Shown here: one piece after another, positions 20,183 to 29,286 of the stretch | How positions within the stretch are numbered: the stretch's first letter is position 1 | Layout: every line of letters begins with the position of its first letter | From: Succinivibrio sp. | Lineage (GTDB): Bacteria > Pseudomonadota > Gammaproteobacteria > Enterobacterales > Succinivibrionaceae | NCBI GenBank assembly: GCA_017469335.1 | Contig: JAFUGP010000019.1 | Span: forward strand, 1-36,216 | Length of the DNA stretch: 36,216 bases | Direction: 5' to 3' | The notes under the pieces: generated by a model | Seen by the model: the letters and a program-made list of their open reading frames with translations, nothing else | What the model was told of the DNA's origin: nothing | Database searches by the model: none | Program-made: the position numbers and the translations under genes

Positions 20183-20530
20183 CTATTCCACCGCCTCACG
20201 GCTGTCGACGGGCAGTTCAAAGCCCACCGTCTGCTCGGGCGGTACGCGGGTCTTGAGCTCGCTGACCTCGGAGCGCAGATCGTTTAACTGCGCCTTCATG
20301 GCATCGGACTGCAGCTCTCTTTTCTCAAACTCCCGTGACATGTCGCGCAGCAGCCTGCTCACGCAGCTGTAGACTCCCAGTACACCCCCCAGCACGAACA
20401 GCACACCGAAGATCATCACAAAGCCGCGGTAGGCATCAACGAACATGGCGCCGATAAACCACAGCAGGCTGCTGGCAATGACCGCCAGATAGGCATAAAA
20501 CTCCTGCTGCCAGGCCAGATCCGGTCGCAT
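20183..20530 (-). CDS. Small membrane protein with two TM segments and coiled coil
   Basis: 115 residues. Two hydrophobic segments (about 11-29, FYAYLAVIASSLLWFIGAM, and 36-58, GFVMIFGVLFVLGGVLGVYS) form a membrane hairpin. A charged helical region follows, about 60-100 (LLRDMSREFEKREL, then MKAQLNDLRSEVSELKTRV) with heptad spacing typical of a coiled coil, ending in a short acidic tail. ATG 20530 has GAGG upstream. It lies between the solute-binding protein gene and glnA, on the same strand. I recognise no family. Its position suggests an ammonium- or glutamine-related membrane role, but nothing in the sequence shows it. Confidence 0.65.
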   Translation of the reverse strand: MRPDLAWQQEFYAYLAVIASSLLWFIGAMFVDAYRGFVMIFGVLFVLGGVLGVYSCVSRLLRDMSREFEKRELQSDAMKAQLNDLRSEVSELKTRVPPEQTVGFELPVDSREAVE

Positions 20531-20724
20531 AATTACCTCAGTTTCATCAGGCCCGCTCCTTCTCCCAAGGGCAGGGCTGCTATTGCTTGAGTGGGTGGGG
20601 AGTATCAGTGCCCCGGTGATGATAGGAAGATGATAGAGAAAAGCTCACTCTCTTGCAAGCAACCGCGCCTCAGGTTGAGGAATGAGCGGCACAAGAACAG
20701 GGTGATGAGCGGTAACGGGAACGG

Positions 20725-21483
20725 TCACTGCGCCTGACCGAACCAGCGTGCGTAGAGCTCCGCATAGACACCGTTGCCGCGCAGCTGCGAGAGCGCCGCA
20801 TTGAATTTATCTACCAGCTCGGTACTCTCGTGGGCAAACACCATGCCGATCTGCTGGGGTTTGGCGATATCATGCAGCGGCAGTTCCAACGCCTCTTCGA
20901 GCAACCCCTGTTTTAGGGCATAACCGATGAGGCAGTCATCGTTGAGCAGCACCGGACATTCTCCTGCGTTGAAAGCGCGCAGGGCCGACTCGGTGTCGTC
21001 AAAGGAGAGGACTTTGGCCTTGCCCAGGCGTCTGCTCAGTACTTCCGAGGTGGTGCCCTTTTCCACGCAGATCGCCCGGCCGTTGGCATCTTCAAAGGAG
21101 CTGATGCTGTCGGCGTAGACCTCGTTTATGGCCAGCGCCAACCCGGTGGTCAGATAGGGCTCGGAAAAGGCAATGAGTTCGCGGCGCTCCAAAGTCATGC
21201 CGAAGGCCGACATGCCCATTTGGGCACGGCCCTCGCGCACGGCGGGGATGATGTCGCCAAAATCCATCAGCTCGTAAACTACCTGCCAGTCGTTGATCCT
21301 GCTCATCTCAGCGAGCAGATCGACGTTAAAGCCCCGCATGGTGCCGTCTTCATCCTGGAACACATAGGGCGGGAAATACTGCTCGGTGGCTACCACAAGC
21401 GCAGTGGCACCTGCCATACCAGGACACAGCTGCACCGTAAGACAGGCCGCGACGGTCAGAACATAAGACCAGCATCGTTTCAT
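20725..21483 (-). CDS. Periplasmic amino-acid-binding protein (SBP family 3)
   Basis: A 252-residue secreted protein. Signal peptide MKRCWSYVLTVAACLTVQLC up to AGATA (about residue 28), then the family 3 solute-binding fold: VVATEQYFPPYVFQDEDGTM, RGFNVDLLAEM, and ERRELIAFSEPYLTTGLALA, the ligand-site signature. The late stretch LPLHDIAKPQQIGMVFAHES fits the second lobe. Ligands of this family are polar amino acids such as glutamine, arginine or cystine. No permease or ATPase gene is beside it, so it is an orphan that must use a distant transporter. It starts 23 bases after the carB stop with GGGAG upstream, so it likely belongs to the carAB transcript. The ligand is inferred only weakly. Confidence 0.85.
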   Translation of the reverse strand: MKRCWSYVLTVAACLTVQLCPGMAGATALVVATEQYFPPYVFQDEDGTMRGFNVDLLAEMSRINDWQVVYELMDFGDIIPAVREGRAQMGMSAFGMTLERRELIAFSEPYLTTGLALAINEVYADSISSFEDANGRAICVEKGTTSEVLSRRLGKAKVLSFDDTESALRAFNAGECPVLLNDDCLIGYALKQGLLEEALELPLHDIAKPQQIGMVFAHESTELVDKFNAALSQLRGNGVYAELYARWFGQAQ

Positions 21484-21506
21484 GATACAGCTCCCGCGAG
21501 TTTTCC

Positions 21507-24500
21507 CTACAAGGCAGCTTCTTTTTGGGCATGCAGTTCCTGCAGGGAGTGCACATGGTGGTACTCGTTCTCCTGCAGGGCCTCGATGCTCGCGAAGGCG
21601 GCGTTGAGGGTGGTGGTATAACCCACGGCGTAACGCAGCGCCGCGCGGCGCATCTCCCTGGAATCCTGCACCGCCTGCCGTCCCTCGGTGGTGTTGATGA
21701 CCCAGTTGTAGCGTCCGGACTTTAAGTAGTCCAGAATGTTGGGACGTCCCTCGTAGACCTTGTTGACATGGGTTACCTTGACCCCGTGCTCCTTTAAGCA
21801 GTTATAGGTGCCGGTGGTGGCCTCCAGCTCAAAGCCGGCCTGCTCCAGGAGCTGCCCCAGGCGCGGCAGACGGTCCTTGTCGGAGTTTTTGACCGACAAG
21901 AGCACCCGGCCCTGGCGTACCACCGGGGAGCCCGCGCCCAGCTCGGCCTTGGCAAAGGCCTCGGGGAAGTTGCGGGCGGTGCCCATCACCTCACCGGTGG
22001 AGCGCATTTCAGGTCCCAAGAGAGGATCGGAGCCGGGGAACTTGGCAAAGGGCAGCACCACTTCCTTGACCGAGTAGTAGGGCGGTATCACCTCATGGGT
22101 GATCCCCTGTTCCTTCAGGGTCAGACCGGTCATGATGCGCGCGGCGATTTTGGCCAGCGGCAGTCCCGTGGCCTTGGATACAAAGGGTACGGTACGGGCG
22201 GCGCGCGGGTTGACCTCAATGAGATAGATCTTTCCCTCGCGCACGGCCAGCTGCACGTTCATCAGCCCCTTGACGTTCAAAGCGATGGCCAGTTCGCGGG
22301 TGATGCGGGTCAGCTCTGAGATGATCTCTGCGCTTAAATGCCACGGCGGCAACACACAGGAGGCATCTCCCGAGTGCACCCCGCACTCCTCGACGTGTTC
22401 CATGATGCCGCCTATCACCACATCGGTGCCGTCGGCTACGGCGTCCACGTCAATCTCGGTGGCGTGATCGAGGAATTTGTCCAGCAGCACCGGGGATTTG
22501 TTGGAAACCCGTACGGCCTCCTTGAAATAGTGTCTGAGATCTTCCTCGTCGTAGACCACTTCCATGGCCCGGCCGCCCAATACGTAGGAGGGTCTGACCA
22601 CCAGGGGATAGCCTATGTCGCGGGCGATGCTCACGGCATGGCTCAAGGATATGGCGGTGCCGTTGCGCGGCTGACTTAAGCTCAGGCGGCTCACCACCTC
22701 CTGAAAGAGCTTGCGGTCCTCGGCGCGGTCAATGTCGGTGGGGGAGGTGCCGATGATGGGCACGCCCTCGCTCTCCAGCTTGCGGGCCAGCTTCAGGGGG
22801 GTCTGACCGCCGAACTGCACGATAACGCCCAAAGGTTTCTCCACCCGGGCGATCTCCAGCACGTCCTCCAGGGTCACCGGCTCAAAGTAGAGGCGATCGG
22901 AGACGTCATAGTCGGTGGAGACGGTCTCGGGGTTGCAGTTGACCATGATGGTCTCGTAACCGTCCTCATGCAGCACCAACGAGGCGTGCACGCAGCAGTA
23001 GTCAAATTCGATGCCCTGACCGATGCGGTTAGGCCCGCCGCCCAACACGATGACCTTCTTCCTGTCGCTCGGGCAGGCCTCGTCCTCCTGCTCGTAGGTC
23101 GAGTACATGTAGGCCGTGGATGTGGCAAACTCCGCCGCGCAGGTGTCCACCCGTTTGTAGGTGGGGAAGACCTCATGCAGCCAGCGCCGCGCCCTGACCT
23201 TATCCTCGGTACTGTGCAGCAGAGAGGCCAGGCGGGCATCGGAGAAACCGCGGGATTTGAGCTCGCGCATCTCACTGGCGTCCAATGACTTGAGAGTGCG
23301 GCCGTTTAAGGACTGCTCAATATCGACTATCCCTTTTATCTCGGTGAGAAACCAGGGATCGATGCCGGTTAAGTCGTGCACTTCCTGCACGGTCATGCCC
23401 AGACGGAAAGCGTCGCCTATATACCAGATGCGGTGCGCCCCGGCGTTTTCCAGCTCATGAATAAGCTTGGGACGCGAGGTGTTCTTTTCCATGTCCAGCC
23501 GCGAATCCAGGCCGGTCTTGCCGGTTTCCAGACCGCGCAGCGCCTTCTGCAGCGATTCCTGGAACGTGCGGCCGATGGCCATGACCTCGCCCACCGATTT
23601 CATCTGGGTGGTGAGGCGGTCATCGGAGTTGGGGAATTTCTCGAAATTAAAACGCGGCACCTTGGTGACCACGTAGTCCAGCGTGGGCTCGAAGGAGGCG
23701 GGGGTCTTGTTGCCCGTGATGTCGTTGCCCAGTTCGTCCAGGGTATAACCCACCGCCAGTTTGGCGGCTATTTTGGCAATCGGGAAGCCCGTGGCCTTGG
23801 AGGCCAGGGCCGAGGAACGGGATACCCGGGGGTTCATCTCGATGATCACCATGCGCCCGTTGGCGGGGTTGACGCCGAACTGCACGTTGGAGCCGCCGGT
23901 TTCCACGCCTATCTCGCGCAGCACCGCCATGGCGGCGTCACGCATGATCTGATATTCCTTGTCGGTGAGGGTCTGGGCCGGGGCCACGGTGATGGAGTCC
24001 CCGGTGTGGATACCCATGGGATCGACGTTTTCGATGGAGCAGACGATGATGCAGTTGTCCTTGTGATCGCGCACCACCTCCATCTCAAACTCTTTCCAGC
24101 CGATGAGCGACTCGTCGATGAGCAGTTCGTGGGTCGGGGAGAGTTCCAGACCCTTCGCGCAGATGGCGGCAAATTCCTCGGGGTTGTAGGCGATGCCCCC
24201 GCCGGTACCGCCCATGGTAAAGGACGGGCGGATGATGCAGGGGAAGCCCACCTTGCGCTGTACCTCCAGCGCCTCGTCCATGGAATGGGCGATGCCCGCG
24301 CGCGGGCATTCCAGGCCAATCTTTTTCATGGCCTCGTCAAAGCGCTCGCGGTTTTCGGCCTTGTCGATGGCATCGGCGGTGGCGCCGATCATTTCCACCC
24401 GGTATTTGGCGAGCACACCGTTGCGGTAGAGGTCCAGCGCACAGTTTAAGGCGGTCTGCCCGCCCATGGTGGGCAGAATGGCGTCGGGGCGCTCCTTGTC

Positions 24501-24734
24501 GATGATTTTCTCCACCACCTTCCAGTTTACTGGCTCAATATAGGTGACGTCAGCCATATCCGGATCGGTCATGATGGTGGCGGGATTGGAGTTGACCAGC
24601 ACCACCTGATAGCCCTCCGAGCGCAGCGCCCGGCAGGCCTGGGTGCCTGAGTAGTCGAACTCGCAGGCCTGGCCGATCACGATGGGCCCGGCGCCTAAGA
24701 TAAGGATTTTGCTGAGATCGGTGCGTTTTGGCAT
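21507..24734 (-). CDS. carB: Carbamoyl phosphate synthetase large subunit
   Basis: The 1075-residue subunit makes carbamoyl phosphate from bicarbonate, two ATP and ammonia channelled from CarA, feeding arginine and pyrimidine synthesis. It has the two ATP-grasp halves: the first begins [21 protein letters not shown], with [16 protein letters not shown]-type loops ([14 protein letters not shown]), and the second begins [19 protein letters not shown]. The C-terminal MGS-like allosteric domain ([35 protein letters not shown]) binds UMP and ornithine in E. coli. Length matches E. coli (1073). The start has TAGGAG, which overlaps the carA stop; the gap is 8 bases, so the two are coupled. Confidence 0.98.
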   Translation of the reverse strand: MPKRTDLSKILILGAGPIVIGQACEFDYSGTQACRALRSEGYQVVLVNSNPATIMTDPDMADVTYIEPVNWKVVEKIIDKERPDAILPTMGGQTALNCALDLYRNGVLAKYRVEMIGATADAIDKAENRERFDEAMKKIGLECPRAGIAHSMDEALEVQRKVGFPCIIRPSFTMGGTGGGIAYNPEEFAAICAKGLELSPTHELLIDESLIGWKEFEMEVVRDHKDNCIIVCSIENVDPMGIHTGDSITVAPAQTLTDKEYQIMRDAAMAVLREIGVETGGSNVQFGVNPANGRMVIIEMNPRVSRSSALASKATGFPIAKIAAKLAVGYTLDELGNDITGNKTPASFEPTLDYVVTKVPRFNFEKFPNSDDRLTTQMKSVGEVMAIGRTFQESLQKALRGLETGKTGLDSRLDMEKNTSRPKLIHELENAGAHRIWYIGDAFRLGMTVQEVHDLTGIDPWFLTEIKGIVDIEQSLNGRTLKSLDASEMRELKSRGFSDARLASLLHSTEDKVRARRWLHEVFPTYKRVDTCAAEFATSTAYMYSTYEQEDEACPSDRKKVIVLGGGPNRIGQGIEFDYCCVHASLVLHEDGYETIMVNCNPETVSTDYDVSDRLYFEPVTLEDVLEIARVEKPLGVIVQFGGQTPLKLARKLESEGVPIIGTSPTDIDRAEDRKLFQEVVSRLSLSQPRNGTAISLSHAVSIARDIGYPLVVRPSYVLGGRAMEVVYDEEDLRHYFKEAVRVSNKSPVLLDKFLDHATEIDVDAVADGTDVVIGGIMEHVEECGVHSGDASCVLPPWHLSAEIISELTRITRELAIALNVKGLMNVQLAVREGKIYLIEVNPRAARTVPFVSKATGLPLAKIAARIMTGLTLKEQGITHEVIPPYYSVKEVVLPFAKFPGSDPLLGPEMRSTGEVMGTARNFPEAFAKAELGAGSPVVRQGRVLLSVKNSDKDRLPRLGQLLEQAGFELEATTGTYNCLKEHGVKVTHVNKVYEGRPNILDYLKSGRYNWVINTTEGRQAVQDSREMRRAALRYAVGYTTTLNAAFASIEALQENEYHHVHSLQELHAQKEAAL

Positions 24735-24742
24735 GATGGCTC

Positions 24743-25882
24743 CTAAGCCTGGCGGCGGTACTGGCTCATAAGATCGATAAAGTGCACGAACAGACTGCGT
24801 GGATCGTGCGGCCCCGGGCTGGCCTCGGGATGGCCCTGAAACCCAAAGGCCGGGCAGTCGGTACGTTCGATGCCCTGCAGGGTGCCGTCAAAGAGAGAGC
24901 GGTGGGTGGCTTTGAGCTGAGGCGGCAGGCTCTGCTCATCTACGGCAAAACCATGGTTCTGGGAGGTGATGAGCACCGTGCCGTCGTCTAAGGCGCGCAC
25001 CGGATGGTTGGCGCCGTGATGGCCGAACTTCATCTTCACGGTGGCGGCGCCGGAGGCTAAGGCCAGCAGCTGATGCCCTAGGCAGATGCCGAACACCGGC
25101 ACCTTGCGCTCTAAGATCTTCCTGATGGCCTCCTGGGCATAGGTGCAGGGCTCGGGATCGCCGGGACCGTTGGAGAGGAAAACGCCGTCGGGGTCGCGGC
25201 TTAACACCTCCTCGGCAGAAGTGGTGGCCGGCACCACCGTGACCTGACAGCCCAAGGAGGTGAGGATGCGCAGAATATTGCGTTTGACCCCGAAATCATA
25301 GGCGATGACGCGAAAGCGTCCGCTCTCAGGGTGGGCGTAGCCGCCCTCCAGGGACCACTCTCCCTCATGCCAGTCATAGCTCTCTTGGGTGGTGACCTCC
25401 CGCGCCAGATCCAGCCCTTTGATACTGCGGCTTTGCCTTGCCAGTTCCACGGCCTGCTGCGCGCTTACTTTGGGATCGGTGGACAGGCAGCCTTGCTGAG
25501 CGCCTTTTTCCCTGATGATCCTGGTCAGCATTCTGGTGTCGATGCCGCAGATGCCGGGGCGTTTGAATTTTTTCAGGAAGGAGTCGAGGGTGTACTGGGA
25601 GCGGAAATTGGAGTGCAGCGGCGGCAGATCCCTGATGATAAGTCCCGTGGTATGGATTTGGGATGATTCCATATCCTCGTCATTGATGCCGTAGTTGCCG
25701 ATGTGAGGATAGGTCAAGGTCACTATCTGACCTGAATATGAAGGATCGGTGAGTATTTCCTGATAACCGGTCATGGATGTGTTGAAGACCACTTCGCCGG
25801 TTGAGACCTCGGGAGCGGCGCCAAAAGCGCGCCCTTTGAATACGGTGCCGTCGGCGAGGGCCAGGATTGCGGTTGCGACCAC
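24743..25882 (-). CDS. carA: Carbamoyl phosphate synthetase small (glutaminase) subunit
   Basis: 379 residues, close to E. coli (382). It hydrolyses glutamine and passes ammonia to CarB. The N-terminal CPSase domain has [19 protein letters not shown] and [20 protein letters not shown]. The C-terminal class I glutaminase has [16 protein letters not shown] with nucleophile Cys267, and later [14 protein letters not shown] with the His-Glu pair. I choose the GTG at 25882, which has AGGGGG six bases upstream and gives the expected N-terminus ([11 protein letters not shown]); a longer frame from 25978 adds 32 residues of low quality. Divergent from the WYL regulator gene. The promoter lies between 25883 and about 26000 but is not clear. 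Confidence 0.97.
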   Translation of the reverse strand: MVATAILALADGTVFKGRAFGAAPEVSTGEVVFNTSMTGYQEILTDPSYSGQIVTLTYPHIGNYGINDEDMESSQIHTTGLIIRDLPPLHSNFRSQYTLDSFLKKFKRPGICGIDTRMLTRIIREKGAQQGCLSTDPKVSAQQAVELARQSRSIKGLDLAREVTTQESYDWHEGEWSLEGGYAHPESGRFRVIAYDFGVKRNILRILTSLGCQVTVVPATTSAEEVLSRDPDGVFLSNGPGDPEPCTYAQEAIRKILERKVPVFGICLGHQLLALASGAATVKMKFGHHGANHPVRALDDGTVLITSQNHGFAVDEQSLPPQLKATHRSLFDGTLQGIERTDCPAFGFQGHPEASPGPHDPRSLFVHFIDLMSQYRRQA

Positions 25883-25984
25883 AGAAACCCCCTGTCTGAT
25901 TGAGCCTGTGACCACGAAAAACGGCCTGAAGGGGCAGCGCCTCATAGTCTGCAATATTCTAAACCAAAACCGCCGCAATCCCTA

Positions 25985-25997
25985 AGACTTTAAGTCT
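25985..25997. promoter_or_regulatory. Palindrome AGACTT-T-AAGTCT upstream of carA
   Basis: A perfect 6+1+6 inverted repeat about 105 bases before the carA start, in the carA/WYL divergent gap. It does not match PurR or ArgR sites. It may be an operator, but a 12-bp dyad can arise by chance. The remainder, 26000-26220, shows only one GC-rich hairpin (26146-26169) and no gene. Confidence 0.3.
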
Positions 25998-26224
25998 GTA
26001 CGTAGAATAATGAGCAAAATCAAAGTAATGACTGCTAACTGCCAGCCACTTTGCCTAAACTGCGGGCGGAGGTGCCCAAGTTGCGACTGCAGAGCGCGCC
26101 GGGCTCTGCCCAAGAGCTCTCACACCAGGGTCTGTCAGCTCTCACCGCCGCCCTGTCATCTCTGCGGCGCCTCTTAGGCCACAGGCACAACCGACCTTGT
26201 TTGAGACCCTAAGTTGCGGGATCT

Positions 26225-26255
26225 TTGACAGCTTTGTCCCGACCTTCACTACTAT
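26225..26255 (+). promoter_or_regulatory. Candidate promoter of the WYL regulator, 19-bp spacer
   Basis: TTGACA (26225-26230, consensus) and TACTAT (26250-26255, 5 of 6) are 19 bp apart. The long spacer is suboptimal for sigma70 alone and is typical of activator-remodelled promoters. It lies about 90 bases before the start codon. Confidence 0.5.
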
Positions 26256-26287
26256 CCGGGCCCGGCATGTGGTAATTTGACCGGTGG

Positions 26288-26304
26288 TGACGGCTCTGCC
26301 GTCA
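26288..26304 (+). promoter_or_regulatory. Dyad TGACGGC-TCT-GCCGTCA before the WYL regulator
   Basis: A perfect 7-bp inverted repeat with a 3-base centre, 17-41 bases before the start codons. It could be the regulator's own operator or an attenuator hairpin (AGTTTT follows). WYL regulators often bind such symmetric sites; self-control is inference. Confidence 0.45.
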
Positions 26305-26344
26305 GCAGTTTTGGACAGGGATGAACAGACACAGGGTGCAGACG

Positions 26345-27364
26345 ATGGGTGCAAAAAAACCGGGTGAGGTCGGAGCGGTGGAGAAAATCATGATGCTCTA
26401 CACGCTGTTGCTGGTAAGGGCCACGCCCATCTCCCTAAATCAGGTGGCCGAGGAGCTCAACTGTTCCAAACCCACCGCGCTGAGACTCATCAGCATGCTG
26501 GAGAGTTCGCGTTACGGCCGGGTAGTGGTGGAAAAGCGCGGCCGTCAGCATTTTTACTCCTTAGCCCGCCCCAAGGGCGGCACCAGGTTGACCATCAACG
26601 CCGAGGGGCTGCGGCAGCTGGCCATGTGCCGCGATTTTCTGGTGCATCTGCTCCCCGAAAAACAGCTGCAGCTGCTCAAGCACACCCTAAGAGAGGCCGG
26701 GGCGCTTACGCCTGCCGACGGCAGTGAGGATCCGGTGGCCGGCTCCACGACCGAAATAGCCACCAGCGTGGCCAAGGGGCGCATCGATTATTCGCACTGT
26801 CAGGAGCAGTATGACACTCTGCTGGAGGCCATCGAACTGCAGCGCTGCTGCCGTATTCTCTACCGCAAGGACTTAAACGGCCGCGAGTCTGAGTACCACT
26901 TCGCCCCGCAGCAGATCATGGTGTTCCATGACGCCTTCATGGTGTCGGGCTGGATGGTGAGTGCGCAGGGGCAGGTGACGGCCCGGCACGACCAGCCCAG
27001 TACCTTGTACCTGCAGCGCATGAGCAAGGTGGAAATTCTGCTGCGCAGCGCAGCTCACCTGCCCAAAGCCGCCGAATTTCACCACGGTTATTTCGGTATG
27101 CTGCACGATGTCTCCCCCGTGCCCGTCAGAGTGCTGTTCTCGCCGCGCTGCGCGCTGTACGTGGCAGAGCGCAGCTGGAGCTGCGACCAAAAAACCGTCC
27201 GTAAGGATGACGGCTCTTTGGAACTTACCATGACCGTCAACAGCCTGCGGGAGACGGTAGGCTGGCTGATGAGCTTTGGCCGTGAGGTGAAGGTCCTGGA
27301 GCCTGCAGCGCTCAAAAAGGCTCTGAGCGAGGAACTTGAGGCCATGCTGGCCGCGCAACGCTAG
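26345..27364 (+). CDS. HTH/WYL-domain transcriptional regulator
   Basis: 339 residues. A winged helix-turn-helix lies at about residues 15-75 (EKIMMLYTLLLV, then LNQVAEELNCSKPTALRLIS). From ~145 a WYL-type domain follows: LLEAIELQRCCRILYRKDLN, FAPQQIMVFHDAFMVSGWMV where the WYL core would lie, and STLYLQRMSKVEIL. The C-terminal WCX extension (VRVLFSPRCALYVAERSW, LELTMTVNSLRETVGWLMSF) is present. WYL proteins sense ligands, often nucleic acid or nucleotides, and control defence, DNA-repair or metabolic genes. ATG 26345 has AGGG eight bases upstream; ATG 26321 is an alternative. It is divergent from carA and upstream of the tam operon, either of which it could control. Confidence 0.85.
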   Translation: MGAKKPGEVGAVEKIMMLYTLLLVRATPISLNQVAEELNCSKPTALRLISMLESSRYGRVVVEKRGRQHFYSLARPKGGTRLTINAEGLRQLAMCRDFLVHLLPEKQLQLLKHTLREAGALTPADGSEDPVAGSTTEIATSVAKGRIDYSHCQEQYDTLLEAIELQRCCRILYRKDLNGRESEYHFAPQQIMVFHDAFMVSGWMVSAQGQVTARHDQPSTLYLQRMSKVEILLRSAAHLPKAAEFHHGYFGMLHDVSPVPVRVLFSPRCALYVAERSWSCDQKTVRKDDGSLELTMTVNSLRETVGWLMSFGREVKVLEPAALKKALSEELEAMLAAQR

Positions 27365-27371
27365 CTGCGTG

Positions 27372-27402
27372 TTGCCGTGGGTTTGAGCCCACATGCTATA
27401 AT
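27372..27402 (+). promoter_or_regulatory. Extended -10 promoter of the tam operon
   Basis: TGCTATAAT (27394-27402) is a consensus extended -10; the TTGCCG at 27372 is 19 bp away, so the extended element may matter more. The GTGGG...CCCAC dyad (27377-27392) fills the spacer, a possible operator. The predicted start of transcription is near 27409, about 90 bases before tamA. Confidence 0.6.
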
Positions 27403-27498
27403 CCGCAGGTCAGGTGGCTGTCATGAGCACGGATCAGGTCCGGCCGGGCGGTTGCCGGCGCACAGGTTTTCATTTTTCTGTCAGCTAGGTTGGGGTCG

Positions 27499-29286
27499 AT
27501 GAAGAGATGCATCAAGACGCGCTGTCCGCGCCTGTCGGCCATGGCGACGGCGTGTGCGCTGACGCTTTTGCTGGCAGCCTGCTCCTCCGATGAGGAGGAA
27601 GTCCCTGAGCTCAATGCGGTGGAGGATCCGGTCACCATCAGGGTCGACGGTCTGTCGGGGGCTTTGCTTGACAACGTGCAGAACACGCTGGCGGCGTTGC
27701 CGGCCATCTCGCGCAAGCGCTCTTTTTTCTTCGCGCGCGAGCTGCGCGATCAGACCGGTAAAGCGCTGCATGCCTTGGGTTATTACCACCCCAAAATCGA
27801 GATCAAACTGCCCAAGCGCGATGACGAGTCAGACCGTGAGCTCACCGTCAAGGTTGACCCCGGCAAACCCCTCTTTATCCGTCAGAGCCGCATCGAAATT
27901 TTAGGCGAGGGCGCCTATTACAGCTCCTTTGCCCGCATCATCAAGGAATCCGGACTTGCCACTTACGACATTCTCGATCATGGCAAGTATGAGGCCATCA
28001 AGAGCGCGCTGCGCAGCAACGCCATGAGTCTGGGATTTTTCGACGCCAAGCTGCAGAGCTCCTCCATCGTGGTCTATCAGGATCTCAACGTCGCCGACAT
28101 CTATTTGGTCTTCGACACGGGCCGCCGCTACGAGTTCGGTGAGCTGCGCGCCTCTGACGCCACCCGCGAGCTCATGGAGCCCTCTTTGGGACTTTATGAT
28201 TTAAACCAGGGCGAAAAATTCTCCTCGCAGCGCATCTCGGACTATCAGTCGGCCATGACCAGAACGGGTTTCTATCGCTCGGTGGACATTCACCCTGTGG
28301 TGGCCGAGCGCCACGACTATCAGGTGCCGCTGGAGCTGGAGTTAGAGCGCAAGTCCCATAACCTGATGCGCATAGGGCCGGGGTTTTCCACCGATGAGGG
28401 GCCCAGGCTTTTGGTGGGCTGGGAGAAACCGCTGTTGAACCGTTACGGGCACTCGCTGGATACCTACGCGCGCGTCTCGCAGATCAAGCAGGACGCGCAG
28501 CTCATCTACAAGATCCCCCGCAAGGATCCCAATCTTGATTATTACTACCTGCGCCTGGCCCAGACCCATACCGACTTCAACGACACCCTCTCGGATCTCT
28601 CGCATTTCTCGGTGCACTACGTGGCCAATCACACCGGCAAGTGGCGGCGGGACTTTTATCTGGCCGCCGAATACGAGGACTACGAACAGGGCTCGGAAAA
28701 AGGGCATGCCAAGAACCTCATGCCCGGCATCAAGCTCGGGCGCCGCGAAAGCTCGGGCGGCTTTGATCCGCATACCGGCTACAGTTTCTCCATTGACCTC
28801 ACCGGCGGCACCCGCATGATCTCCGATGACGATTTCGTCAGGGCCAATCTGGTGTGGAAAGGGGTGCTCAGCCCGACCGAGACCACGCGTCTGGTCTATC
28901 GCGCTCAGGCCGGCGGTCTGTTCGGACGTGACTCGCTGCATGTGCCGCCTTCGCTGCGCTTTTTCACCGGCGGCGATCAGAGCGTGCGCGGCTACGGTTA
29001 CCTGGATGAATCACCGCTCAATCCGGGAGGCCTCAAAGGCGGCCGCTACGCTTTCTCGGGCACGGTGGAGTTTCAGTTCCCATGCGGCATCGAAAGCGCG
29101 CGTATCGCCACTTTTCTCGATGCCGGCGAGGCGGTGGACGATCCGGCCCTCTCCCGCCTGATCTACGGACCGGGCCTGGGGTTTCGCTATATGTCCAAGT
29201 ACGGTACCGTCAAGGTCGACCTGGCCTACGGACTGCAGCGTGACTCAGGATTTCGTCTGCATTTCTCCTTCGGCCCGGAGTTCTGA
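27499..29286 (+). CDS. tamA: Outer membrane translocation protein TamA, with lipobox
   Basis: 595 residues of the Omp85/BamA superfamily. With TamB it bridges the envelope for autotransporter or lipid movement. POTRA repeats occupy about residues 45-290 (VTIRVDGLSGALLDNVQN; KALHALGYYHPKIEIKL; RSNAMSLGFFDAKLQ), and the barrel follows (GPGFSTDEGPRLLVGWEKPL, then RFFTGGDQSVRGYGYL, the conserved RGY motif of Omp85 proteins, and AYGLQRDSGFRLHFSFGPEF at the end). Unusually, the signal sequence ends LTLLLAACSS: a lipobox with Cys28 as the predicted lipidated residue, followed by an acidic run. ATG 27499 has GGGG upstream; a TTG at 27490 is in frame. It overlaps tamB by one base. Confidence 0.93.
   Translation: MKRCIKTRCPRLSAMATACALTLLLAACSSDEEEVPELNAVEDPVTIRVDGLSGALLDNVQNTLAALPAISRKRSFFFARELRDQTGKALHALGYYHPKIEIKLPKRDDESDRELTVKVDPGKPLFIRQSRIEILGEGAYYSSFARIIKESGLATYDILDHGKYEAIKSALRSNAMSLGFFDAKLQSSSIVVYQDLNVADIYLVFDTGRRYEFGELRASDATRELMEPSLGLYDLNQGEKFSSQRISDYQSAMTRTGFYRSVDIHPVVAERHDYQVPLELELERKSHNLMRIGPGFSTDEGPRLLVGWEKPLLNRYGHSLDTYARVSQIKQDAQLIYKIPRKDPNLDYYYLRLAQTHTDFNDTLSDLSHFSVHYVANHTGKWRRDFYLAAEYEDYEQGSEKGHAKNLMPGIKLGRRESSGGFDPHTGYSFSIDLTGGTRMISDDDFVRANLVWKGVLSPTETTRLVYRAQAGGLFGRDSLHVPPSLRFFTGGDQSVRGYGYLDESPLNPGGLKGGRYAFSGTVEFQFPCGIESARIATFLDAGEAVDDPALSRLIYGPGLGFRYMSKYGTVKVDLAYGLQRDSGFRLHFSFGPEF

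Noticed and set aside
23376-24449. 357-residue open frame antisense to carB
   Set aside because: It is a shadow of the carB frame in GC-rich DNA; composition is His/Gly/Arg-rich with no domain and no good ribosome binding site. Similar antisense frames over gltB (15625-16260, 17488-18114) and glnA (18891-19529) were discarded for the same reason.
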